Below, one piece after another: positions 1 to 6,681 of a DNA stretch of 64,000 nucleotides. Origin of the DNA: Candidatus Corynebacterium faecigallinarum (lineage in GTDB: Bacteria > Actinomycetota > Actinomycetes > Mycobacteriales > Mycobacteriaceae); contig DWVP01000020.1 in NCBI GenBank assembly GCA_019120175.1, positions 1 to 64,000 of the forward strand, in the 5' to 3' direction. Position 1 is the stretch's first letter. Every line of letters begins with the position of its first letter. Below the pieces are notes generated by a model. The model searched no databases, was not told where the DNA came from, and saw only the letters and a list, made by a program, of their open reading frames with translations. The translations under genes were made by a program, and so were the position numbers.

Positions 1-553
1 CGCGTCTCGAAGACATTGACTCGACGCTGCTGCGGCGCTGTTCGAATGGGATCGTAAAGTTCAACTTCGGCCACTTATCTTGAACCATCTCATCCCACGT
101 CGCGTAGCCCAGCGCCTCCCAGGCCCTACCCTCATAGAGCTGGATCAGCTTCTCATAGAGCTGCACGTCGATTGCTCGTATCTTATCGCTCAGCTCTCGG
201 ACTCCCTCGATGGTGGTGGGAATGGTGAACTTCGCGGGTGGCTCAATTTGAGCCGGGGGTGCCACATACTTGGACACCGTGTTCCGAGACAAGCCGGTAG
301 CCTCCGCAACGGCACGTTGGGACAGTCCAGCATCTACCAGCGCGGCGCACAGCTCTACCCGGTCACCCTTCACCCTCGGCAGGGCGATACGACCGTCGAA
401 CTCCGCACGGCAGTATTCACCCCACGTCCGGTAGCCGAGAGTGATGTGGTCTCGATTCTCGAAAGCTTCGGTGATCTCCTGGAGTAGGTCAGCCGCTTTA
501 GCGCGGATGCGCTCGGCACGGTCGCGGGCTGTAGTGGTTGCGATGTCGGTCAT
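1..553 (-). CDS. Phage/plasmid-type HTH protein, C-terminus cut by window edge
   Basis: Read by hand on the minus strand; the frame is open from ATG 553 to the window edge, giving 184 residues without a stop. Residues about 76-96 (LSQRAVAEATGLSRNTVSKY) form a clear helix-turn-helix. Two related segments flank it: LGYRTWGEYCRAEF near residue 39 and LGYATWDEMVQDKW near residue 148. This repeated GY-TW-(D/E) pattern is one I associate with actinophage and plasmid proteins that bind DNA. The start overlaps the stop of the small upstream ORF (ATGA), so the two are probably translationally coupled. The real function is unknown; a regulator or partition-like protein of a mobile element is an inference. 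Confidence 0.6.
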   Translation of the reverse strand, partial: MTDIATTTARDRAERIRAKAADLLQEITEAFENRDHITLGYRTWGEYCRAEFDGRIALPRVKGDRVELCAALVDAGLSQRAVAEATGLSRNTVSKYVAPPAQIEPPAKFTIPTTIEGVRELSDKIRAIDVQLYEKLIQLYEGRAWEALGYATWDEMVQDKWPKLNFTIPFEQRRSSVESMSSRR

Positions 554-705
554 GCGGACTCCTCGGTGGGCCAGTAGTTCACTGGTAGATCATAGTCTGG
601 GAGTGCGTAGGGGATTGGCTCGTTCACATTGATCATCTTGATCTCCTTCGAATCTGTGGCACCGCGTCCGGGTGCCGTGAAATGTTTGAACCGGCGGTAC
701 ATCAT
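550..705 (-). CDS. Small hypothetical ORF upstream of the phage-type HTH gene
   Basis: A 51-codon frame runs from ATG 705 to a TGA that overlaps the start of the next gene. An in-frame internal ATG at 636 has a much better ribosome binding site (GGAGATCAAG just upstream), so the product may be only 28 residues, beginning MINVNEPIPYALPDYDLP. The acidic, proline-rich peptide has no domain I recognise. Its only support is the strong Shine-Dalgarno sequence at 636 and the ATGA coupling to the HTH gene, so it is a plausible small gene of the same mobile element. Confidence 0.4.
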   Translation of the reverse strand: MMYRRFKHFTAPGRGATDSKEIKMINVNEPIPYALPDYDLPVNYWPTEESA

Positions 706-765
706 CTCGACCAGCGCCGGGGCCTAACTCCCTCCCACAACCAAGGGGAGGTGATCCCGCTCTAA

Positions 766-1080
766 CCGGGGACGGCACCGGCAACCAACCGGCCACCCCA
801 TAAACCCGGGGTCCAGGCCCCGTTACCGGGGATAGTGTCCATCTTGCCAACTACACTGGTCAGCTCGCCGCACACCGATCCGACCAGCGACGGGCCGACC
901 AGTGTGGGGAACGGGATCGCGTTGTGCCGGACCCACCACCAACTGAAGACCTTGGGGGTATGGCGAGTGACCAGCCCGGATGATGCAGTCACCCTGCACT
1001 GGGCAGGGCCAGGGAAGATCACCGCCACCACCACAGCTGCCGGCCCCCTGTCACCGGCGCACCTCGGGGCCCCGGCCTGA
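766..1080 (+). pseudogene. C-terminal remnant of a DUF222/HNH endonuclease gene
   Basis: The frame is closed by a TAA at 763 and has no plausible start, but it encodes a segment typical of the C-terminus of DUF222/HNH (13E12-type) proteins: GPTSVGNGIALCRTHHQLKT followed by a VTSPDDAVTLHW stretch and a Thr/Ala-rich tail. The LCRTHH part is the end of the HNH metal-binding motif; the first His and the whole DUF222 region are missing. The break lies between about 726 and 766, next to the phage-type genes transcribed the other way. I infer that the gene was cut by insertion or deletion at the edge of a mobile segment. Confidence 0.6.
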
Positions 1081-1128
1081 CGAGGCAGACCCCCCATCCC
1101 CGGTCCTCGATAAAGCAGCGGAGCCGGG

Positions 1129-2058
1129 CTACAGGTGCGCGCCGACGGACTGACAGGTCTCGCTACCGCAATGCGCGGTGGCGGGCGACGCGGCGCAGGA
1201 GTCGCACAGCAGGACCATCTCGCGGCAGTCCTCGTTCACACAGTTGTGGAAGGTGTTCGTCGCCTCGCCGCAGTGCACGCAGTGGCCGAGCTGTGCGGCG
1301 TCCTCACTGAACTCCATGTGCATCCGCTTGTCGAAGACATACAGCGAGCCCTCCCACAGGCCCTTGTCACCGAACTGCTCGCCATAGCGGACGATACCGC
1401 CGTCGATCTGGTACACCTCGTTGAACCCACGGTTGCGCATCAGGGCGCTGAGCACCTCGCAACGGATGCCGCCGGTGCAGTAGGTGACCACCGGACGGTC
1501 CTTGAGATCGTCGTACTTGCCGGAGTCGATCTCGGTGATGAAGTCATGCGTGGTCGTCACATCCGGCACCACGGCGTTCCGGAACTTCCCGATCTGCGCC
1601 TCCATCGCATTGCGACCGTCGAAGAACACGACCTCCTCACCAACCTCCGCCCGCTCCTCGACAAGCTCATTGACCTGCTGCGGGCTCAGATGCGTGCCAC
1701 CGCCGACGACACCGTCCACGTCGACGGCAAGCTCCTCGGGGGCCCCGAAGCTCACGATCTCTTCGCGGGCCTTCACCGACAGTTTCGGGAAGTCCTCGGC
1801 GGAGCCGGCCGACCACTTGAACTCCATGTCCTTGAACCCCGGAAACTCGCGGGTGCGGCGGATGTAGAGCTTCACGCTGTCCAGGGGACCGCCGACGGTG
1901 CCGTTGATCCCGTGTGGGCTGATGATGATGCGCCCGCGCAACCCGAGCGACTCGCACAAGGTGCGCTGCCACAGCATCACCGCAACCGGATCGGCGATCG
2001 GGGTGAACTGGTAGTAGAGGAGGATGCGTGTCTCGGAGTTGGTTCCTTTGGTTCCCAC
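1129..2058 (-). CDS. trhO: tRNA uridine(34) hydroxylase TrhO (rhodanese-family)
   Basis: About 309 residues, close to the usual length of the TrhO/YceA family, which makes 5-hydroxyuridine at tRNA position 34. The N-terminal ferredoxin-like part contains [16 protein letters not shown]. The rhodanese domain ends in the active loop [10 protein letters not shown] with the catalytic Cys. A cysteine-rich tail follows, with [14 protein letters not shown] and later Cys pairs, probably binding metal. GTG 2058 is chosen over GTG 2067 because a -10 hexamer TAGAGT (plus-strand 2066-2071) lies exactly 7 nt upstream of 2058, the layout of a leaderless transcript. It diverges from the nucleotidyltransferase gene. 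Confidence 0.9.
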   Translation of the reverse strand: MGTKGTNSETRILLYYQFTPIADPVAVMLWQRTLCESLGLRGRIIISPHGINGTVGGPLDSVKLYIRRTREFPGFKDMEFKWSAGSAEDFPKLSVKAREEIVSFGAPEELAVDVDGVVGGGTHLSPQQVNELVEERAEVGEEVVFFDGRNAMEAQIGKFRNAVVPDVTTTHDFITEIDSGKYDDLKDRPVVTYCTGGIRCEVLSALMRNRGFNEVYQIDGGIVRYGEQFGDKGLWEGSLYVFDKRMHMEFSEDAAQLGHCVHCGEATNTFHNCVNEDCREMVLLCDSCAASPATAHCGSETCQSVGAHL

Positions 2059-2126
2059 GCAGGTCACTCTATCGGCGACCGGCCACGGGATGGAAAACCG
2101 GCGGCCCCCGTACCCTGGGACAGGTG
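2058..2126. promoter_or_regulatory. Divergent leaderless promoters of trhO and the nucleotidyltransferase
   Basis: Two TANNNT hexamers face away from each other: TAGAGT on the minus strand (2066-2071), 7 nt before GTG 2058, and TACCCT on the plus strand (2111-2116), 7 nt before GTG 2124. Both start codons would then be at or next to +1. Inferred from spacing alone. Confidence 0.55.
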
Positions 2127-2948
2127 GACGAGCTTTCTGCTGTGGCTTCTGAACCTGCCGTGCCGTTGATTCTCGAGCATCTCGACACCCATGATCCCGG
2201 CGGAGTGCGTGGGGTGTATCTGTACGGGTCAGCGGTGACGTCCGGTCTCACGGTCCACAGTGATGTTGACCTGCTCGTCATCGTTCGGAGGAGCTTGAAC
2301 CAGGCGGAACGACACCAGTTGTCTGCGCTGTTGCTGCAGGTCTCGGGATGGTCGGGCCATGCCGATGATCCGGCGGTGTCGTCGCGACGTCCGGTCGAGT
2401 TGACGGTGCTCGTGGAACACGGCAGTCCCCGTCGGATCGACTACCAGTACGGCGAATGGCTCCGCGCGGAGATCGCCGCCGGGGCTCTGTCTCGCCCGGT
2501 CAGCGACCCTGATGCGGTGGTGCTCCGTGCAACGGCACTGGATGCGTCACGTACGTTACGCGGTCCGCACCCGGATCAACTGCTGGAACCGGTGTCAGCG
2601 TCGGAGTTGCGGGCCGCGATGATGGGCGCATTGCCGGACGTCCTGGCCGGTGTCGACGGCGATGAACGCAATGCGCTGTTGACGTTGGCGCGGATCCTGG
2701 TCACCGTCCGGACCGGACGGATCGTCTCGAAGCACGTGGCGGCAGCACAGGCGGGGGAGTGGGTTCCTGGGGTGGCCGGCCCCCTTGACCAGGCGAGACG
2801 GGAGCATCTCGGCGAAGACGGGCACTCGACGCAGGACGCACGGTCGGCTACCGCTCTGTTGGCCGACGCAATTCGTGATGAATACTCCCAGGGGCGTCCG
2901 GGCAGAGAAAAAGGCACCGCTGCCATGGGTGGCAGCGGTGCCGGTTGA
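2124..2948 (+). CDS. Aminoglycoside adenylyltransferase-like nucleotidyltransferase
   Basis: 274 residues from GTG 2124, which is preceded at 7 nt by the -10 hexamer TACCCT, so probably leaderless. The N-terminal half has the nucleotidyltransferase signature [20 protein letters not shown] (GS followed by DVD metal ligands), and a C-terminal helical domain matches the layout of ANT(3'')/AadA enzymes that adenylylate streptomycin/spectinomycin. Whether it confers resistance cannot be read from the sequence. The last codons ([11 protein letters not shown]) are encoded by a terminator hairpin that serves the convergent GNAT gene, so the C-terminus is shaped by RNA structure. Confidence 0.7.
   Translation: MDELSAVASEPAVPLILEHLDTHDPGGVRGVYLYGSAVTSGLTVHSDVDLLVIVRRSLNQAERHQLSALLLQVSGWSGHADDPAVSSRRPVELTVLVEHGSPRRIDYQYGEWLRAEIAAGALSRPVSDPDAVVLRATALDASRTLRGPHPDQLLEPVSASELRAAMMGALPDVLAGVDGDERNALLTLARILVTVRTGRIVSKHVAAAQAGEWVPGVAGPLDQARREHLGEDGHSTQDARSATALLADAIRDEYSQGRPGREKGTAAMGGSGAG
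2913..2942 (-). terminator. Intrinsic terminator of the GNAT gene, inside the 3' end of the nucleotidyltransferase CDS
   Basis: Perfect 13-bp stem GGCACCGCTGCCA / TGGCAGCGGTGCC with a 4-nt loop. On the minus strand it is followed by TTTTTCTC, the U-tract of a rho-independent terminator for the acetyltransferase gene ending at 2975. Confidence 0.8.
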
Positions 2949-2974
2949 CGCGGGCTCGCCGGCGAGGGGTGCCC

Positions 2975-3529
2975 CTAGTCCAGGGTGACGCGCATTTCCT
3001 GGTGCTCGATACCCTCGGCGGTGAAGGGCTCGTCGATCGCCTCGAAGCCATAATTCTTGTAGAAGGGCATCAGGTAGGTCTGTGCTTCGATCTTGACCTC
3101 GGTCTTCTGCACGTTCGGGTCCAGTGCGGCAGCTCGGCCCTTGATGACCTCGAAGGCGTCGTCCACCAGCTGGCTGGCGATGCCGAAGCCGCGGAAGTCG
3201 GGGTGGACGCACAGGCGACCGATGTGCTGCTGCTCGGGCGGGCCGAAGACTCGCACGGTGCCGACCAGTCGCAGCGGCGAGCCAGGGTCGGCGTTTCCCC
3301 ACGGGTAGTCCGGGCCGGAACCGGGGTGGACGTAGGCCATGACATGGTGGGTGCCGGGCTCGGCGTCGGTGTCGTCGATCTCGGCGAAGCAGCCCCGCTG
3401 CTCGTTGACGAATACGTCGACGCGCAGTTTGTAGAGAGCGTGAACCTGCTGGGGCTGCATCGCGAGGAGCTGCTTGCCGGTGACGTGAACAGTCGGTCCG
3501 GTGACGGTGGTGTCTGTTGCGTCTGTCAT
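2975..3529 (-). CDS. GNAT family N-acetyltransferase (ElaA-like)
   Basis: 184 residues. The core contains LRLVGTVRVFG, then IGRLCVHPDFRGFGIASQLV, the acetyl-CoA pyrophosphate-binding motif A (R-G-x-G-x-A), and ends with MPFYKNYGFEAI, typical of motif B in GNAT enzymes of the ElaA group. The substrate is unknown. ATG 3529 lies 6 nt downstream of a -10 hexamer TATCCT (plus-strand 3536-3541), so it is probably leaderless and transcribed alone. It ends at the U-tract terminator at 2913-2942. Confidence 0.8.
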   Translation of the reverse strand: MTDATDTTVTGPTVHVTGKQLLAMQPQQVHALYKLRVDVFVNEQRGCFAEIDDTDAEPGTHHVMAYVHPGSGPDYPWGNADPGSPLRLVGTVRVFGPPEQQHIGRLCVHPDFRGFGIASQLVDDAFEVIKGRAAALDPNVQKTEVKIEAQTYLMPFYKNYGFEAIDEPFTAEGIEHQEMRVTLD

Positions 3530-3753
3530 GGGTTCAGGATAGTCGGACAGGGTGGGCTATGTGAGTGGAACAGTGAACTGTCGGCCACGTTTCCGGAACA
3601 ATCCGGTGCTGCCGAAGGTCTCGTCCTGGTCACATAGTTGTTTCGTGTGTTGCGACCTGTAGGAGGTCACGCAGTCGGGACGAGGGGATGGTGGGTGACA
3701 ATGGAAAGACCGGCGTTATTGTCAGGCTCATCCAAGGTAGGATGTATATGGGA

Positions 3754-3767
3754 TATCAATTTTGATA
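3754..3767. promoter_or_regulatory. Inverted repeat upstream of the lipoprotein gene
   Basis: TATCAA-TT-TTGATA is a perfect inverted repeat 21 bp before the lipoprotein start, in an unusually AT-rich patch. The rest of 3530-3788 shows no gene. It could be an operator or part of the promoter; no regulator is assigned. Confidence 0.3.
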
Positions 3768-3788
3768 GGTGAAGCTTGGGAGTGGATC

Positions 3789-4865
3789 ATGAACCGTGAT
3801 GTTCGGCGTGCCCTCAGGAGTGCTGCGGCGATGACGGGTACCGTCCTGATGCTCACCTCGTGTGGGTCCGACGGCGGTACCGCCAGTACCGAGAGCACGG
3901 ACAGCGCCGCGGAGCCGACCGCCGACCCGTATTGCACGGTCGCCGAGGAGCTGGACGTCGCGGATTTCGAGGACGACGTGGTGACTGGTGCGGACCGCCA
4001 TCTCACCGGCGATTTCGAGTTCGCGCTGGTGGACATCACCGGTGACGGGGAGGACGAATTGCTGGTCCGGGCGGTCGGCAACCACATCAGCGCCACCCAG
4101 GTCTTCGCTGCCGGTGAGGACGGTGACGAGCTCACCCGGATCGACCGGAACTTCTACGCCGGGGCAGCATCCGCCGGTGGCTTCCGGGCGGAGTTGCATG
4201 CGGCCTCGGACGGATCCGGGTTGCTGAGCTCCGAAGGCCAGTCGGGGACCGGGCAGTACACCACCGAGAAGTGGACGGTCGACGGCTCGGAGATGGTGGA
4301 GACCGGCGACGGGTGGGACTTCCGCCTGGACCAGAAGCCCGATGACCTGGAGTCTCTGCAGGCCGAGATCGAGTGGGGGAGTGTCGGGGACGTCTGTGTC
4401 GACGGCGAGCAGTCGGACGGGACGTCCGACAGCAGCAACGGCGCCCCGAACCCGACCAGGGGGAGTTCTGCGTCCGGCCCGGCACCGGACCGGGGCTCCT
4501 CCCCGGAGCCGTCCGACGGCGAGTTCGCCCTCACCGGGACTGTCGTCGAGATGACCGCCGGTGAACTCATGGAGGGTGGGCGCACGCCCAATGGTGAACC
4601 GACGAGCGACATCTATGTCGTGCTGCAGCTGGACAGTCCGACGCCGGTGAGCGCGCAGCAGTCCGGCAGCCCTGGGCAGACCAGGGATGAGACGGTCTCC
4701 GAGATCAGCCTGGCGACCCCCTATGGTTCGCTGAGCTCGATCAACTGGGACAACTATATCGGTGAGCAGGTCACCGTGGACGCCACTGCCGACGGGCTGA
4801 TGTTCCCCTCGGACACCGGCCTACCGCTGGGTATGGTGCGGCTGACGGAGGGGACGGTGGAGTGA
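3789..4865 (+). CDS. Secreted lipoprotein with FG-GAP/EF-like segment
   Basis: 358 residues from ATG 3789, chosen because GGGAG lies 6-10 nt upstream and it gives a proper lipoprotein signal peptide: MNRDVRRALR, a hydrophobic stretch, and lipobox LTSC near residue 27. The mature part begins with a Ser/Thr/Glu-rich linker, then FALVDITGDGEDELLVRAVG, a D-x-D-x-E calcium-loop pattern as in FG-GAP or VCBS repeats. A low-complexity Ser/Gly/Pro linker (about residues 208-245) leads to a second compact domain with FALTGTVVEMTAGEL. It is probably anchored to the outside of the cytoplasmic membrane; the function is unknown. Confidence 0.7.
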   Translation: MNRDVRRALRSAAAMTGTVLMLTSCGSDGGTASTESTDSAAEPTADPYCTVAEELDVADFEDDVVTGADRHLTGDFEFALVDITGDGEDELLVRAVGNHISATQVFAAGEDGDELTRIDRNFYAGAASAGGFRAELHAASDGSGLLSSEGQSGTGQYTTEKWTVDGSEMVETGDGWDFRLDQKPDDLESLQAEIEWGSVGDVCVDGEQSDGTSDSSNGAPNPTRGSSASGPAPDRGSSPEPSDGEFALTGTVVEMTAGELMEGGRTPNGEPTSDIYVVLQLDSPTPVSAQQSGSPGQTRDETVSEISLATPYGSLSSINWDNYIGEQVTVDATADGLMFPSDTGLPLGMVRLTEGTVE

Positions 4866-4922
4866 CGACATAGACGGAGAGGTCACTCCAGGTGCTCTGG
4901 AGTGACCTCTCCGTCTATGTCG
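4866..4922. terminator. Long perfect hairpin between convergent genes
   Basis: A 25-bp perfect stem (left arm begins CGACATAGACGGAGAGG, right arm ends CCTCTCCGTCTATGTCG) around a 7-nt loop. It begins at the base after the lipoprotein stop codon and ends 16 bp before the fpr2 stop. No U-tract follows on either strand, so it may block read-through both ways by structure alone. Confidence 0.6.
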
Positions 4923-4937
4923 ATGCGGCGCGGGGCC

Positions 4938-6368
4938 TTAAGCCTTCACGCGGGCCTCGCCGGAGGAGTAGCGGACCATCTCGTCGTGCTCGCGGACCTT
5001 CTTGCGCTCACGGCCCTCGGCCTCACCGAGCGCGCGTTCGTGGGCGTCGAGGTTGTACCAGCCCTCCCAGGTCGAGTAGTCGACACCGCGGGAGTGCAGC
5101 AGCTCGATCACGCCGTCCTCGGAGGGGTCCTCCGGGGAGAAACCGATGCCGTTGTCGTGGTCGGCGACCAGGTTGGCGACGGCCTCGTTCGCATCGCCCT
5201 TGGTGTTGCCGATCAGGCCGACCGGGCCACGGCGGATCCAGCCCGTGGCGTAGACACCGGGCAGGGTCTCACGCAGCTCGGCCTCTGGGTCGGCGGAGCC
5301 CGGGACGCCGGCGATGCCGTCGGCGGTGGGGCCCTCGGTCAGGACGCGGCCACCCACGTTGGGGATGACGTTCTCCTTGCCGTCCCACGGGATGTCGGCC
5401 TGCTCGTCGGACTTGTAGCCGACCGCGCGGTAGACCTGGCCGACGTTCCACTCGGTGAGCTCGCCGGTGTTGGTGACACCACCATTGCCGTCGAGCTCGG
5501 TCCGCTCGGTGACCAGGCCGGTGACCTTGCCGTTGGCGTCGTGCTTGACCTCGACCGGGGACTCGAAGAAGTGCAGGTAGAGCTTGTGCGGTGCGTCCTT
5601 CGGCTCGGCGACGGCGTAGTTCTCCAGGATGGTGCACACCTGGTCGGTGATCTTGGAGTTGTGCCGGGCGGCCTCGGAACCCTCGTCGTAGTCGATGTCC
5701 TCGGGGTTGACTATGACCTCGATGGTGTCGGAGTGGTTGAGCTCCTTGAGTTCCAGCGGGGTGAACTTCGCCTGGGCCGGGCCGCGGCGTCCGAAGACGT
5801 GGACTTCCTTGGCCTTGTTGGTCTTCAGTGACTCGTAGACGTTGTCCGGGATCTCGGTGACCAGCAGCTCGTCGGCGGTCTTGGCGAGGACGCGGGCGAT
5901 GTCCAGGCCGACGTTGCCGACGCCGATGACGGCGATGGACTCGGAATCGACGTTCCAGGCCTCGTCGAAGTGCGGGTTGGCGTCGTAGAAACCGACGAAC
6001 TTTCCGGCACCGAAGGTGTGCTCACCGCCGGGGATGTTGAGGTCGCGGTCATCGGTGGCGCCGGTGGCGTAGATGACGGCGTCGTAGTGCTTCTTCAGGT
6101 CCTCGAGGGTGATGTCCACACCGACGTTGATGTTGCCGAGCAGGCGGATCTGCGGCTTGTCCAGCACCTTGTGCAGCGCCTTGATGATGCCCTTGATGCG
6201 CGGGTGGTCGGGGGCGACACCGTAGCGGATCAGGCCGAAGGGGGCGGCCATCTTCTCGTAGATATCGATGGAGACGTCCTTGCCCGACTTCATCAGGGCA
6301 TCCGAGGCGTAGATGCCGGCCGGGCCGGATCCGATGACGGCGACGCGGAGCGGTCGGTTGTCAGACAT
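4938..6368 (-). CDS. fpr2: Ferredoxin/flavodoxin-NADP+ reductase, adrenodoxin-reductase type
   Basis: 476 residues, typical of FprA-type reductases. The FAD-binding site is VIGSGPAGIYASDAL near residue 11 and the NADPH Rossmann site VIGVGNVGLDIARVL near residue 150. GWIRRGPVGLIGNTKGDA near the end is the conserved FAD/NADP closing motif. In C. glutamicum this gene (fpr2) belongs to the sulfate assimilation cluster and is thought to supply electrons to sulfite reductase; here it is divergent from cysI, which supports the same role. An AAAAGGA Shine-Dalgarno precedes ATG 6368, and a candidate -10 (TAACAT) lies about 45 bp upstream. The McbR-type operators at 6488-6632 lie in the shared intergenic region. 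Confidence 0.9.
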   Translation of the reverse strand: MSDNRPLRVAVIGSGPAGIYASDALMKSGKDVSIDIYEKMAAPFGLIRYGVAPDHPRIKGIIKALHKVLDKPQIRLLGNINVGVDITLEDLKKHYDAVIYATGATDDRDLNIPGGEHTFGAGKFVGFYDANPHFDEAWNVDSESIAVIGVGNVGLDIARVLAKTADELLVTEIPDNVYESLKTNKAKEVHVFGRRGPAQAKFTPLELKELNHSDTIEVIVNPEDIDYDEGSEAARHNSKITDQVCTILENYAVAEPKDAPHKLYLHFFESPVEVKHDANGKVTGLVTERTELDGNGGVTNTGELTEWNVGQVYRAVGYKSDEQADIPWDGKENVIPNVGGRVLTEGPTADGIAGVPGSADPEAELRETLPGVYATGWIRRGPVGLIGNTKGDANEAVANLVADHDNGIGFSPEDPSEDGVIELLHSRGVDYSTWEGWYNLDAHERALGEAEGRERKKVREHDEMVRYSSGEARVKA

Positions 6369-6487
6369 GAATGCTGGGTCCTTTTCGGTGTTACGTGGGC
6401 GGATATCTCACCATGTTAGCCTCCCCTACTGTCGAACTGAAGAGCTCGGGAGGGCAGACGGGGTTCCGCGCTGACGGAAGCAGACTA

Positions 6488-6503
6488 TAGACCACTCGGT
6501 CTG
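6488..6503. promoter_or_regulatory. McbR-type operator 1 upstream of cysI
   Basis: TAGAC-N6-GTCTG, one mismatch from the C. glutamicum McbR consensus TAGAC-N6-GTCTA. McbR is the TetR-type repressor of sulfur and methionine genes. Confidence 0.65.
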
Positions 6504-6578
6504 TCTACTGCAAGGATTTACCGGGGGGACTGCTGTGACCTCGTGCTTTGCGGGTGAGTGCTGCCTACGTTGTGTCCG

Positions 6579-6594
6579 CGGACAGATCGGTCTA
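6579..6594. promoter_or_regulatory. McbR-type operator 2 upstream of cysI
   Basis: CGGAC-N6-GTCTA; the right half is perfect and the left degenerate. The same half-site combination recurs at 13464. Confidence 0.5.
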
Positions 6595-6616
6595 GTCTAG
6601 TGCGACGAGAACGGAA

Positions 6617-6632
6617 CAGACTGAGTTGTCTG
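6617..6632. promoter_or_regulatory. McbR-type operator 3 upstream of cysI
   Basis: CAGAC-N6-GTCTG, a perfect inverted repeat with McbR spacing, 50 bp before the cysI start. Confidence 0.6.
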
Positions 6633-6681
6633 TACCCCACACTGCATGACCCACTGCGCGACCCCCAGAGAAGAGGACCTG

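Larger units (their letters stand above)
6369..6681. promoter_or_regulatory. Divergent control region fpr2 / cysI
   Basis: 313 bp without a gene. It holds a candidate fpr2 -10 (minus-strand TAACAT, 6413-6418) and three McbR-type inverted repeats at 6488, 6579 and 6617. The stretch from 6581 to about 6640 closely resembles the cysH promoter at 13466-13520 (shared GGTCTAGTCT-GTGCG core), which points to duplication. Confidence 0.6.

Noticed and set aside
1135..2169. 344-codon plus-strand frame over trhO
   Set aside because: trhO on the minus strand has full family motifs; this frame has none.
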